Shown: positions 54,939 through 63,976 of the stretch, piece by piece
Layout: each line of letters opens with the position of its first letter
Numbering within the stretch: position 1 is the first letter of the stretch
From: JAGNRR01 sp964409905
Lineage (GTDB): Bacteria; Bacteroidota; Bacteroidia; Chitinophagales; Chitinophagaceae
NCBI GenBank assembly: GCA_964409905.1
Contig: CAYPET010000002.1
Span: forward strand, 1-64,000
Direction of reading: 5' to 3'
DNA: 64,000 bases
Position numbers and translations under genes: made by a program
The notes under the pieces: model-generated
The model's database searches: none
What the model saw: only the letters and a program-made list of their open reading frames with translations
Told to the model about the DNA's origin: nothing

Positions 54939-54965
54939 ATTGTATAGAATACAATTTTACCTTTG
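54939..54965 (+). promoter_or_regulatory. Palindrome and -7 box upstream of ctaA
   Basis: ATTGTAT-AGA-ATACAAT (54939-54955) is a perfect 7-bp inverted repeat lying just before TACCTTTG (54958-54965), a strong -7 box 9 bases from the ctaA ATG. The palindrome would sit in the promoter spacer, a usual operator position. Confidence 0.5.
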
Positions 54966-54974
54966 CCCTTCGAA

Positions 54975-56021
54975 ATGGATCAATTACCGCAGCGGAATCG
55001 GTTAATAGGTAGGTGGTTACTGTTGGGTGTAATAATGCTGTCAGTGCAGGTTTTGCTGGGTGGCATTACAAGGCTTACGGGTTCTGGTTTATCGATAACA
55101 GAGTGGGAGCCAATTTTGGGGGCATTGCCACCAATGAACGACGCAGACTGGCAATTAGCTTTTGATAAGTATAAGCAGATTGGGCAGTTTACTTTTTTGA
55201 ATGCTGACTTTACCCTGTCCGATTTCAAGTTTATTTATTTCTGGGAATGGTTTCATCGGAATTGGGCCAGATTAATAAGCGTGGCATTTTTAATACCCTT
55301 TGTGTTATTCTTGGTGAAAGGATATTTTCGTTTGGGAGACTTACCGAAGTTGCTGATGCTTTTTGCCATCGGAATACTTTTGGCCACGGTAGGCTGGATT
55401 ATGGTTTTTTCCGGTCTGAATCCGGATGATTTGTATGTAAGCCACATCAAGCTGGCCATGCACTTCAACTTGGCAATGTTTCTTATTTCGCTAACTTTTT
55501 GGTTTGCCTTGGGCTATTTGCGCACGTCGTTGCCTATCGAGAATAATAAGACCCTACAGAATATTACAGCTATATTCATAGCTATGCTCGCACTCCAACT
55601 TGTTTATGGCGCTTTTATGGCTGGCCAGAAAGCAGCGCAAGCTGCGCCCACATGGCCATTTATCAATGGTGACTGGTTGCCGGCAAGCGTATTGCACCAT
55701 AATGCCTTGTATCATTCTATTTCGATACACTTTATTCATCGAACATTGGCATTTTTAATATTGATGTTTGGTCTGTACTGGACTTGGCGTGTGAGAAAAT
55801 CCATCAAACTAAAAAGTGTTTACATACCAATTGGCCTGATAGCTATTCAGGGGGTATTAGGTATTTTTTCAGTGCTAAGTTCGCCCAAAGCCGTTAAAAA
55901 TGGCTGGGGGGTTTTTGAGTGGAATGCACAATTGCATCAACTGGTGGCCATGGCATTATTGCTCAGTTTGGTCTATTTTCTGTTTTTATTTAGGCCAACC
56001 AAGGTGATTAGCCAACTATAG
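54975..56021 (+). CDS. ctaA: Haem A synthase
   Basis: A 348-residue membrane enzyme of the COX15/CtaA family, which converts haem O to haem A for cytochrome oxidase. It has eight hydrophobic helices. Conserved haem-ligand His lie in EWFHRNWARL, SHIKLAMHFNLA, SIHFIHRTLAF and QLHQLVAM, and GGITRLTGSGLSITEW is the family signature after helix 1. The type 2 (two-fold pseudo-symmetric) form fits. ATG 54975 is preferred to the TTG at 54963, which overlaps the -7 box. Confidence 0.93.
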   Translation: MDQLPQRNRLIGRWLLLGVIMLSVQVLLGGITRLTGSGLSITEWEPILGALPPMNDADWQLAFDKYKQIGQFTFLNADFTLSDFKFIYFWEWFHRNWARLISVAFLIPFVLFLVKGYFRLGDLPKLLMLFAIGILLATVGWIMVFSGLNPDDLYVSHIKLAMHFNLAMFLISLTFWFALGYLRTSLPIENNKTLQNITAIFIAMLALQLVYGAFMAGQKAAQAAPTWPFINGDWLPASVLHHNALYHSISIHFIHRTLAFLILMFGLYWTWRVRKSIKLKSVYIPIGLIAIQGVLGIFSVLSSPKAVKNGWGVFEWNAQLHQLVAMALLLSLVYFLFLFRPTKVISQL

Positions 56022-56132
56022 GAGTATTAATTACGTCTTTTAATAGTAATTTAGACGGGCTTTTAACACATCTGGAAGATGTGCCAATCGGTGCACTGTG
56101 GATGTGGTTATGCCTTTTTTAGAATATTATTT

Positions 56133-59100
56133 ATGAAAAAAACTACTCTAGTTTTCTTTTTGTGTTCATTGTTGTTGTGCAGTGCAACCCTGATAGCGCA
56201 TCCTCTTCGGTTTGTTCAAAACAACGGACAATGGCAAAACCAAATTAAATATCAAGCTGATATACAAAACGGGCGTATATTTTTTACCGGCAAACAGTTT
56301 CGATATGTATTTTTTGATATAGCCGATTTAAATCAGATTCATGTAATGCGTCATGAAGATCAAGGTCTTGTTGATAATGAAAAGATCGATTGCTATGCTT
56401 ACGACATGTTCTTTTTAGAAGCCAGTGAAAGCACGGAGGTAGTTGGTATCAAACAAGAAAAATATTATCACAATTATTTCATTGGCAACGACCCTGCCAA
56501 ATGGGCGGGCAAAGTGCCAGTATTTGAAGCCCTCAAGTATAAAAATGTGTACGACAAAATTGATGTGGATGTGTATAGCCAACAAGGGGCTTTTAAGTAT
56601 GATTATATCGTAAAGCCTGGTGCTAAAGCCAGTGATATTCACTTTGCTTATGAAGGAATATCACCTACTATTACCAATGAAGGGTATTTGAAATTTGAAA
56701 TGCCATTTATGACAGTATCAGAGGCTAGTCCCTATACCTATCAATTGATTGACGGCGAGAAAAAACAGGTTGCGGCCCGTTTCGTATCGAAAGGCAATAA
56801 TTCCTTCGGTATAGAAATACTTGAGGCTTATGATGAAAGTATTGAACTTATTATTGACCCTACACTCATTTTTGCTACCTACAGTGGTAGTGCAGCTATG
56901 ACTTTTGGCTTTAGTGCTACATACGGACCAACTACAGGGTATTTGTATGCCGGTGGCGAATGCTTTTCGGCAGGATGGCCTGTTACTACCGGTGCTTATC
57001 AGCTCACTTTTGGGGGCTCTCAGGATGCCGGCATTAACGTCTATAATGCACTTGGCACAGCCTTGATTTATTCTACTTATTTTGGCGGTGGTGGTACGGA
57101 CTTGCCCAATAATATGATTGTCAATGATGCTGAAGAGTTGGCAGTCTGCGGCTCTACGAGTTCTACTAACCTGCCGATTACTGCTGGTTGTTATGACAAT
57201 TCTGCTAATGGTGGTCGTGATTTGTATGTTGTAAAATTTAATAGTACGGGCACAGCCATTTTAGGCTCTACCTATGTAGGGGGCTCGGGAAATGATGGTT
57301 TAAATACGGGCACCCTTAGCCCAAACTACGGCGACTCGCACAGGGGTGAAATATTTTATGATGCGGCAGGTAATTTATTGGTTTCGGCTAGTACAGAGTC
57401 CTCCAACTTTCCTGTGACGCCAGGTGCATATCAAAGTACCCTTGGTGGACAGCAGGATGGTTGTGTTTTTCGTTTGTCGCCAAATTGTGCTGCTTTATTA
57501 CAAAGTACTTATTTGGGTGGCAGTGGCAATGACGCTTGTTTTTCTATTGCATTAAACAGCTTGTCTGATGTGGTAGTATGCGGTGGCACCAGCTCAACCA
57601 ATTTTCCTACTACAGCTGGGGCCTATGCAGCAGCTCAACCAGGGAGTACAGATGGTTTTGTGAGCATTCTCAGTGCTAATTTGTCGGTTTTGAAAAGTTC
57701 AACTTATTTGGGCACTACCGGCTTTGACCATGCATTTAAAATACAGGTTGATAATACAGACTCGATTTTTATCTGTGGCCAAACAAATGGCAATTTTCCT
57801 GTTAGCCCGGGTGCATATACTGACCCTAGTGGTGGTACTTTTATTGCTGTCATGAATCCAACGGCGAGCAATTTAGTGCGCAGTACCAGAATTGGCGCTA
57901 ATATGAGTACCTCAAGTGCCAACGTGGTACCCGCTGCCTTCTTGAAAGACAACTGCGGCAATATTTATTTTTCGGGATACAATGGTCCTTCTACGGGTCT
58001 TGCCACGACGGCCAATGCTATTCAAACTACTACCGGTGGTTTTTGGTTATCTGTATTGGATCAATCGCTTAACACCCTTGTTTATGCCACGTATTTTGCC
58101 ACTGCTGGCGATCATATTGACGGCGGTACCAGTCGCTTTGACCCACAGGGGGTAGTATACCAGTCTGTTTGTTGTGGCAATAATACCTTCCCCGTCACAC
58201 CAGGGGTTTTTGCACCTACTAAAAATGCCGGCGCTGCCTGGGATGTGGCTAGCTACAAAATTGATTTTGAATTGAGTGGTGTGCAATCTTCCTTTACCTT
58301 ATCACCAACTGATACGGGTTGCGCACCTTTTAATGTTACGTTTAATAATAATTCACAGCAAGGGGTTACCTACATGTGGTATTTTGGAGATGGCGATTCT
58401 TCAGCGGCCTTTGCTCCTTCACATGTGTATACCACCGCTGGTACGTTTACTGTAATGCTCATTGCTCGCAATGTAAATTCTTGTGTGGAGGCTGATACAG
58501 CATATACCACCATAGTTGTGCGCCCTGAAGTAACCGCCAACTTCACATTGACATATAATCTCGGATGTAAGCTTGATACTGTACATTTTCAGAATATTGG
58601 TCAGGGAACAAATCCCGCCACTACCAATTATGCTTGGAACTATGGTGATGGAAACTCTTCCAATCTCGTTAGTCCGACCCACATTTATGGGGCACAAAAT
58701 ATTTATAACGTGCGTTGTATAGCAGATGATGGATTCTGCCGTGACACTTTTAATACCAATGTTGATGTTCGTCACCCCATTGATGCAGGCTTTGATGTAG
58801 CAAATGATTCCATTTGTCTAGGCGACCCCCTCACCTTGGTCAATACATCATCAGCCGGGCAGCTTTTTCCTACCCCAAACTTGTTTACCAATACTTGGGA
58901 TATGGGCGACGGCAACAGCCTGATTCAGAATAACCCTGCCTGGGTGCATACTTATCAAAATCCGGGTATTTATAATATTCAGCTCATGATAATGGATACA
59001 TTAGGTTGTATTGACTCATTTAGCCGAAAGGTTTTTGTGGATGACTCAACCTACGCCAGTTTTTCGGCTTCACCAAGCATGGTTTGTTTGGGAGAGTATA

Positions 59101-59789
59101 TTCAATTTACCGACCTTTCCGCAGATCATACACTATCAAAAACGTATGATTTTGATGACGGTACAATTCTGATAGGTGTAACAAACCCAAAATATACCTA
59201 TCAAAATGCGGGTGTTTATGATGTAACCTTTACCGCCAACTACCTGGTTTGTCCGCCTATTACCAACACCATTACAGTTACCGTGGATGAATATCCATTA
59301 GTCGATTTGGGCCCGGATACAGCCTATTGTCCCGGCATGACAGCACCACTGGTATTGCGTAACAATCAAAACCCAAACCAAATACTAAACTGGAATGACG
59401 GCACCTCGGCACCATCGCTGCAGGTGACAGAGCCTGGTCGTTATTGGGCCAGTGCAAGTAATGGATCTTGCAAAAGCACAGATAGCATTTGGGTAAAGCG
59501 CGATTGTTATTTAAACATTCCAAATAGCTTTTCGCCCAATGGTGATGGGCTGAACGATTTTTTCATGCCACGTCAGTTATTGTCTGCGGGGCTACGCGAG
59601 TTTTCAATGAAAATATTCAATCGTTGGGGTGAAATGGTTTTTGAAACCAATCGCATTGATGGTCGTGGCTGGGACGGACGTTTTGGAGGTAAAGACCAAG
59701 CCGTTGGTGTTTATGTGTACACCATTGATGCACAATGGAACAACATGTATCGCAATACCTTTACAGGTAATTTTACGTTGATGCGCTAA
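56133..59789 (+). CDS. Large secreted PKD-repeat protein with T9SS type B sorting domain
   Basis: A 1218-residue surface protein with a signal peptide (residues 1-22). The N-terminal domain starts HPLRFVQNNGQWQNQIKYQ, as in many Bacteroidota SBBP-type proteins. A beta-propeller-like region of SBBP repeats (about 250-700; units of the form STYLGGSGNDACFSI and TDGFV) is followed by about four PKD-like domains with WYFGDGDSS, WNYGDGNSS, WDMGDGNS and YDFDDGT motifs. The gliding-motility-type CTD (IPNSFSPNGDGLNDFFMP, IFNRWGEMVFET, GWDGRFGG, GVYVYTI) is T9SS type B. It is likely a cell-surface adhesin. The frame opens at 56079, but ATG 56133 begins the signal peptide. Confidence 0.88.
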   Translation: MKKTTLVFFLCSLLLCSATLIAHPLRFVQNNGQWQNQIKYQADIQNGRIFFTGKQFRYVFFDIADLNQIHVMRHEDQGLVDNEKIDCYAYDMFFLEASESTEVVGIKQEKYYHNYFIGNDPAKWAGKVPVFEALKYKNVYDKIDVDVYSQQGAFKYDYIVKPGAKASDIHFAYEGISPTITNEGYLKFEMPFMTVSEASPYTYQLIDGEKKQVAARFVSKGNNSFGIEILEAYDESIELIIDPTLIFATYSGSAAMTFGFSATYGPTTGYLYAGGECFSAGWPVTTGAYQLTFGGSQDAGINVYNALGTALIYSTYFGGGGTDLPNNMIVNDAEELAVCGSTSSTNLPITAGCYDNSANGGRDLYVVKFNSTGTAILGSTYVGGSGNDGLNTGTLSPNYGDSHRGEIFYDAAGNLLVSASTESSNFPVTPGAYQSTLGGQQDGCVFRLSPNCAALLQSTYLGGSGNDACFSIALNSLSDVVVCGGTSSTNFPTTAGAYAAAQPGSTDGFVSILSANLSVLKSSTYLGTTGFDHAFKIQVDNTDSIFICGQTNGNFPVSPGAYTDPSGGTFIAVMNPTASNLVRSTRIGANMSTSSANVVPAAFLKDNCGNIYFSGYNGPSTGLATTANAIQTTTGGFWLSVLDQSLNTLVYATYFATAGDHIDGGTSRFDPQGVVYQSVCCGNNTFPVTPGVFAPTKNAGAAWDVASYKIDFELSGVQSSFTLSPTDTGCAPFNVTFNNNSQQGVTYMWYFGDGDSSAAFAPSHVYTTAGTFTVMLIARNVNSCVEADTAYTTIVVRPEVTANFTLTYNLGCKLDTVHFQNIGQGTNPATTNYAWNYGDGNSSNLVSPTHIYGAQNIYNVRCIADDGFCRDTFNTNVDVRHPIDAGFDVANDSICLGDPLTLVNTSSAGQLFPTPNLFTNTWDMGDGNSLIQNNPAWVHTYQNPGIYNIQLMIMDTLGCIDSFSRKVFVDDSTYASFSASPSMVCLGEYIQFTDLSADHTLSKTYDFDDGTILIGVTNPKYTYQNAGVYDVTFTANYLVCPPITNTITVTVDEYPLVDLGPDTAYCPGMTAPLVLRNNQNPNQILNWNDGTSAPSLQVTEPGRYWASASNGSCKSTDSIWVKRDCYLNIPNSFSPNGDGLNDFFMPRQLLSAGLREFSMKIFNRWGEMVFETNRIDGRGWDGRFGGKDQAVGVYVYTIDAQWNNMYRNTFTGNFTLMR

Positions 59790-59796
59790 TAGGCTC

Positions 59797-60840
59797 CTAA
59801 GGCCTGGATAAAGCAGGGTTGCTAATAAACGTTTGGTCGGTGAGCGTGTTTAAAAAATCAATGATGTCATTTTCTTCGCTGGGGCTGAGCGGTATGCCGC
59901 CTTGTAAGCTCGGGTGTAAATTGGGGTGTGCTACAATGCCTGAACTGTAATGCCGCAGTACGTCTTGTAAAGTTTGTAAGCGGCCGTCGTGCATGTAAGG
60001 GTATGTCAAGGCAATATTGCGTAGACTGGGGATTTTAAATTTTGCCATATCCTGCGGTAATGCTGTAACCCTGCCACGACCTGAATCGGCAGATACTAAT
60101 TCCAAGCCATTGTTTTCGTAGGCATGATTGGTAAATAGGGGTTCTGTATGGCATTGATTACAATGTTGTATAAAAAGCGAATAGCCACGCGCTTCGCTGG
60201 CGGTGTATTGTCTTTGCCCTTGGCGTACAGCGTCATATTTTGAATTGGCTGATACCATATAGGTCAAGAATTGACTCAAGGCATAAAAAAAGTGTACTTC
60301 TGTAATACCGCTGGGGCCAAATACATCCTTAAAATCGGCTACGTATGCAGGTTCGTTTCGTAATTCATTCAGCAAGGCCTTCATATCCTGGTTCATTTCT
60401 ATTGGCGAGCTGATGGGAGCAAAGGGCATAATTTCGAGGTGTGTAATGCCACCATCCCACATATAGGTGGGGTTCCAGGCAACATTAAACAAGGCTGGTG
60501 CATTACGATTGCCTCGTATACCGGCTTCGCCTGGGCTGGTAGCTTGGCCTGGATGGCTAAATGCGTTGGATTGCAAATGGCATGACGCACAGGACAAATT
60601 ATTGCTACCGGAAAGTATGGGGTCGTAGAAAAGTTTGCGCCCTAGTGCTATCCCTTTTTTGCTAAGTGGATTTTTTGGGTTGCTATAAAATGCTGGCGGA
60701 AAGTAGTTGGGTGCCAAATCGGCAGTGGCGATGATATCATCAGATGCTGGCACGTGTGCTGGATCCTTCTGACAAGAAGAAAATAAAAAAAGGAGTGCCC
60801 ATGTGGACACTCCTAATAATATGGTTAATCGGATGTGCAC
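59797..60840 (-). CDS. MauG/MbnH-like di-haem cytochrome c peroxidase-family lipoprotein
   Basis: A 347-residue exported protein. The lipobox LFLFSSC puts Cys23 at the mature N-terminus. Two c-type haem motifs are CASCH (84-88) and CNQCH (227-231), and PSLRNIALTYPYMHDGR carries the Met/Tyr region near the second haem. MauG-family enzymes oxidise protein residues; MbnH oxidises a Trp of MbnP to kynurenine. It starts at GTG 60840, six bases after the stop of the MbnP-like gene, so the two are cotranscribed. This context favours an MbnH-like role over ordinary peroxide reduction. Confidence 0.87.
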   Translation of the reverse strand: MHIRLTILLGVSTWALLFLFSSCQKDPAHVPASDDIIATADLAPNYFPPAFYSNPKNPLSKKGIALGRKLFYDPILSGSNNLSCASCHLQSNAFSHPGQATSPGEAGIRGNRNAPALFNVAWNPTYMWDGGITHLEIMPFAPISSPIEMNQDMKALLNELRNEPAYVADFKDVFGPSGITEVHFFYALSQFLTYMVSANSKYDAVRQGQRQYTASEARGYSLFIQHCNQCHTEPLFTNHAYENNGLELVSADSGRGRVTALPQDMAKFKIPSLRNIALTYPYMHDGRLQTLQDVLRHYSSGIVAHPNLHPSLQGGIPLSPSEENDIIDFLNTLTDQTFISNPALSRP

Positions 60841-60846
60841 AGCCGA

Positions 60847-61614
60847 TTAGTCAATACGGTCAAAGTAAATATTCGAATAAAAGTCTGTGGCCATTTGGGT
60901 TGCTGCGGCGCCGGGCATGTGTATAGTATTTAACACGCTAACACTTTGTGCGCTGTGCCAAAGACGAGCCGGGTTGGCAGTGATATGCACGACAGGGCTT
61001 GTGCTTTCTGAAATTTGCAAGTTGGCACTGCTAAAGTCTGCCGTTTTATTTGTCACAATATTATTTGGGGCCACAAAACCACCGAGGTGGAACATGAAGA
61101 AGTTGTTGGGATTTAAAGCCTGTGGCGAATTACCCTCTGCTTTCAAAAAGATATAGCCGGTACTCCAACTCCAGAACATACCGTTAGATGGTGCTAAGGC
61201 GCCATCCTGAGCCCCCGAAAAATTACGCACACTATCTACGCCCATAGTGTATTGTAACTCGCGATATGAACCTGCAGGCACATTCGACAAGGCTATGGTA
61301 ACAGAGCTGGGGTCTGAAACATCCACAATATGGTAGCTATTGTCTTCTGCCCAAATACTGCCATCATTTTTTACCAATTTGATATTCGAGACATAGTACC
61401 GAAGCATGGTAAAGGTGAGGGAGTCACCTGTTTTGGGATGCACCAACTGTTTGTTTAGTTCAAATGGAAGTTCACTTGGTCCAAACACATGTTTGAACTG
61501 TATGTTGAAGGTTCCTTTTTTATCTGCAGGTGGAGCAGGGTCTTCTTTCTTACAACTTGATAATATCGCGCTGAACATTAGGGTCATCAGCAAACCGCTT
61601 ATTATTTTTTTCAT
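60847..61614 (-). CDS. MbnP-family copper-binding lipoprotein
   Basis: A 255-residue lipoprotein (MKKIISGLLM, lipobox ILSSC, Cys21). It shows the MbnP family features GTFNIQFKHVFG at the mature start, the YYVSNIKL strand, VPAGSYRELQYTMGVDSVRN and the Trp-rich NGMFWSWSTGYIFLKAEG (Trp148, Trp150). FFMFHLGGF lies after it. MbnP-type proteins bind copper, in some cases through a Trp-derived kynurenine made by the partner MbnH. The partner-like gene follows directly. It is most likely attached to the outer or inner membrane facing the periplasm. Confidence 0.85.
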   Translation of the reverse strand: MKKIISGLLMTLMFSAILSSCKKEDPAPPADKKGTFNIQFKHVFGPSELPFELNKQLVHPKTGDSLTFTMLRYYVSNIKLVKNDGSIWAEDNSYHIVDVSDPSSVTIALSNVPAGSYRELQYTMGVDSVRNFSGAQDGALAPSNGMFWSWSTGYIFLKAEGNSPQALNPNNFFMFHLGGFVAPNNIVTNKTADFSSANLQISESTSPVVHITANPARLWHSAQSVSVLNTIHMPGAAATQMATDFYSNIYFDRID

Positions 61615-61656
61615 TTTTAAAATATAGATTAAATTGTTTAATAATTGAAATAACTG

Positions 61657-62037
61657 TTATGTGATTGGTGGCCTGAAAATGCCATTTAAATGGCCGTCTA
61701 ATGTAGATTGATTGAATACAAAAGCAAATGAATTATCCTGATTAACAATTATTTCTGGTCCTAGCAAGTAGAAAGCATATTCATTTAGCACAAATTGAGA
61801 CAGTTGCAATTGATAAATTATTTCAGGCAGGTTTTCATCAGTTTTACGCTGCGTTTGAGCAATCTCTTTTCTTAGATGACATTTACCATTGCAATTCATT
61901 TTCGGCTTATCCTGATTAATACAAAGTACGTTGGCATAGTAGTCAGATTGGATAAAATAATTTACCACCAGCCCTAATTTAAAAATAGGACTCAAGCCAA
62001 AAACGACCATTAATAGTATAGAAATTATCTTCCTCAC
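61657..62037 (-). CDS. Small membrane protein with C-x9-CNGKCH motif
   Basis: A 126-residue protein. One N-terminal hydrophobic helix (about 3-30) is followed by VLCINQDKPKMNCNGKCHL (Cys39, Cys49, Cys53, His54), a likely metal-binding site seen in small Bacteroidota proteins near copper and TonB genes (recalled pattern, not verified). The C-terminal half (about 65-126) has no known motif. It starts with GTG 62037; the next ATG is residue 10. It is upstream of the MbnP-like gene by 42 bases, probably first in a three-gene unit. The function is unknown. Confidence 0.65.
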   Translation of the reverse strand: MRKIISILLMVVFGLSPIFKLGLVVNYFIQSDYYANVLCINQDKPKMNCNGKCHLRKEIAQTQRKTDENLPEIIYQLQLSQFVLNEYAFYLLGPEIIVNQDNSFAFVFNQSTLDGHLNGIFRPPIT

Positions 62038-62060
62038 TAATTCGAAGGTAATATCATTTT

Positions 62061-62086
62061 GGTGATTAAAAGGTGATTATTATCAC
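62061..62086. promoter_or_regulatory. Candidate operator upstream of the copper-type operon
   Basis: GGTGATTA occurs twice in direct orientation (62061-62068 and 62072-62079), and GTGAT-TATT-ATCAC (62073-62086) is a perfect 5-bp inverted repeat. They lie 24-49 bases upstream of the minus-strand GTG at 62037. The rest of the gap up to ssb at 62323 shows no gene. Confidence 0.35.
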
Positions 62087-62322
62087 TTTAATGTCAAGTG
62101 TTCTATTGACGTATCGTTTCTATTGGAAGTTGGTAATTTTATCTGTAAATCATGTTAATTAAACATATAAGCGTGTGTAAACGGTTATAAACGGAAGTAA
62201 GCGCATAATCTCCGACTAAGGTTTGGTGGTTGTCACACATTTGCATTGTCAAACGGTAGGAACCGACGTCAAGAATACCGCGAGACTGAAATAAATAAAT
62301 TAAACAATTAAAAACACACAGT

Positions 62323-62706
62323 ATGTACACATTAAAAAACAGCATTCAGCTAATCGGAAACTTAGGTCAGGATCCCGAAATCAAAGAAACAACCAACGGT
62401 AAAAAGTATGCCAAATTCAGCCTTGCCACCAGCGAAACCTACAAGAATCAGGCAGGAGAAAAGGTAACGGACACCCAATGGCACAACATTATTTTTTGGG
62501 GTAAAACGGCCGAGATAGTCGAAAAGTATCTCAGCAAAGGCAGTCAATGCGCCGTGGAAGGTAAACTGGTGCACAACGCCTACGATGATAAAGACGGTAA
62601 TAAAAAATACTACACCCAGATAGAAGGGCGCGAATTACTCCTACTAGGCAAAAGAGAAAACGCAGCATCTTTGGTAGAAGATAATGAAGAGTCTTTGCCG
62701 TTTTAG
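62323..62706 (+). CDS. ssb: Single-stranded DNA-binding protein
   Basis: A 127-residue OB-fold SSB with NSIQLIGNLGQDPEIKETTN, FSLATSETYKN, TQWHNIIFWGKTAEIVEKYL and GSQCAVEGKL, followed by a very short tail. The C-terminus ends EDNEESLPF, which fits the acidic DxLPF tip that recruits partner proteins. The linker is unusually short compared with longer SSBs, as in the small Bacteroidota paralogues. A strong terminator follows. Confidence 0.95.
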   Translation: MYTLKNSIQLIGNLGQDPEIKETTNGKKYAKFSLATSETYKNQAGEKVTDTQWHNIIFWGKTAEIVEKYLSKGSQCAVEGKLVHNAYDDKDGNKKYYTQIEGRELLLLGKRENAASLVEDNEESLPF

Positions 62707-62732
62707 GCGAATAAAGTCGTTTAAATTAAATG

Positions 62733-62763
62733 AGAGGTTGCTGTTTGGCAACCTCTTTTTTTT
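62733..62763 (+). terminator. Rho-independent terminator after ssb
   Basis: A nine-pair stem AGAGGTTGC / GCAACCTCT (62733-62741 with 62748-62756), loop TGTTTG, is followed by seven T. It lies 27 bases after the ssb stop. Confidence 0.92.
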
Positions 62764-62884
62764 AAGTAATATGATAATTATCCAATTGTTTTTTATTTAG
62801 ATATTGAAAGTTGAAATTACGTTTCTAAGTAGATGCCATATTTAAGGAACGCGTTCAGAAATCCCGTTAAAGGTGAATGTTTAC

Positions 62885-63526
62885 TTATAACTCAGTCCGA
62901 ATTTGTGTAATGACATACCGACCTTCCAAGTAAAATCGGTAGTAGAAATTCTCTCTAGTATTTTTAAAAAGGATTTCTGCCTCGTTCTTTCTTGCCAAAG
63001 CACCTTTTTCATAATCATTCGGGATACTTGTACCATCAAAATCTGTTTTTTGTCGTTCATAAATCATCATGCTTCTATTCGGTACCATCATATTGCGTAT
63101 GTTGCCAAACTGAAGCGCATCTGCGGCCATTAGAGCAGTGTCCATACCTACAAAATTTATTCCACCGGGTCGGTTGTCATACTCCGTTGTGGTCATGCCG
63201 CCCCAAACTAAGCTATCAGCGAAAGTAGAATCAATATAATCGGTAGCGCATATTTGTATATCAGGGTTCACTATTTCAACTGTTAAACTGTGAAAAGACG
63301 AAATCGGATATGTACCGGCTTGTATGCTGAAAATGAGATCAATTTTATTTTTATCATGTAGTGCTATCTTGGCGGTTGAACCCGAGAATTGTGTCTGGGT
63401 TACAAACTGTATTGGCAGTTCATCAAATAATCCGGCACGCAAGGTGGGGCCTTTCTCTTTCTTACAAGATGAACCTAAAATGGCAAAGAGAAAAATAATG
63501 ATTAACGGATGGTGCTTCCTTTTCAT
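62885..63526 (-). CDS. Lipoprotein of unknown function
   Basis: A 213-residue protein starting at ATG 63526 (the frame opens at 63544). The N-terminus MKRKHHPLIIIFLFAILGSSCKK is a type II signal peptide with lipobox GSSC. The mature part is about 190 residues, rich in beta-strand and polar residues, with no recognised motif. It stands alone on the minus strand between the ssb terminator and the repeat cluster. Confidence 0.75.
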   Translation of the reverse strand: MKRKHHPLIIIFLFAILGSSCKKEKGPTLRAGLFDELPIQFVTQTQFSGSTAKIALHDKNKIDLIFSIQAGTYPISSFHSLTVEIVNPDIQICATDYIDSTFADSLVWGGMTTTEYDNRPGGINFVGMDTALMAADALQFGNIRNMMVPNRSMMIYERQKTDFDGTSIPNDYEKGALARKNEAEILFKNTRENFYYRFYLEGRYVITQIRTEL

Positions 63527-63644
63527 CGACTCTAAGTTACACAATTACGCTCAATGGATATTCGAGATATTGCCACGCCTTGCGCGGTGTTATCAAGAAC
63601 GCCTTGATAAAGTATTCGCCATTTTATTTGTTTTGTTCTTTTAG

Positions 63645-63848
63645 GTTTAGCCCCGGAGCCTGCCCTGCTCTCAAAGCAGTGGGGGCGAAACAAATTTATA
63701 TGATATTTTCTACAAAGGTGTCGCACCTATGGTGCTCATCTAATTAAATATTCTATTGGTTCTATAAGCCACAGCGTGGCGAAATCTTTGTAGTAGAAAA
63801 GAAACTGCATGGTTGGGATTGAGCGCCGTATGTGCGACACCTTTGTAG
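63645..63848. repeat. Cluster of intergenic inverted repeats
   Basis: The gap from 63527 to the window end holds no convincing gene. CTACAAAGGTGTCGCAC (63710-63726) is repeated as a perfect inverted copy (63832-63848); extended to 28 bases (63710-63737 versus 63821-63848) the arms match at about 25 positions. Between them is GCCAC-AGC-GTGGC followed by GAAATCTTTGTAG (63768-63793). Upstream, AGCCCC (63646-63651) can pair with GGGGGC (63681-63686) around a nested CTGCT/AGCAG hairpin. The layout resembles dispersed palindromic intergenic repeats of Bacteroidota. Confidence 0.6.
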
Positions 63849-63976
63849 TTCAAGTATTAAAATATTTACTTCCCGTCCACGTCTGCATTTGGTTTTGTTT
63901 TTTCCATACCTACAACTCCCAAATAAATAAGCCCCTCCGACATACTTCTTAGCCGAATGTTTTAATTTTCAACCCA

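Noticed and set aside
62139..62345. Minus-strand 68-codon frame upstream of ssb
   Set aside because: It overlaps the ssb start and has low-complexity, non-protein-like composition.
63532..63726. Minus-strand 64-codon frame in the repeat cluster
   Set aside because: It runs through the hairpin repeats and shares no protein feature; treated as chance.
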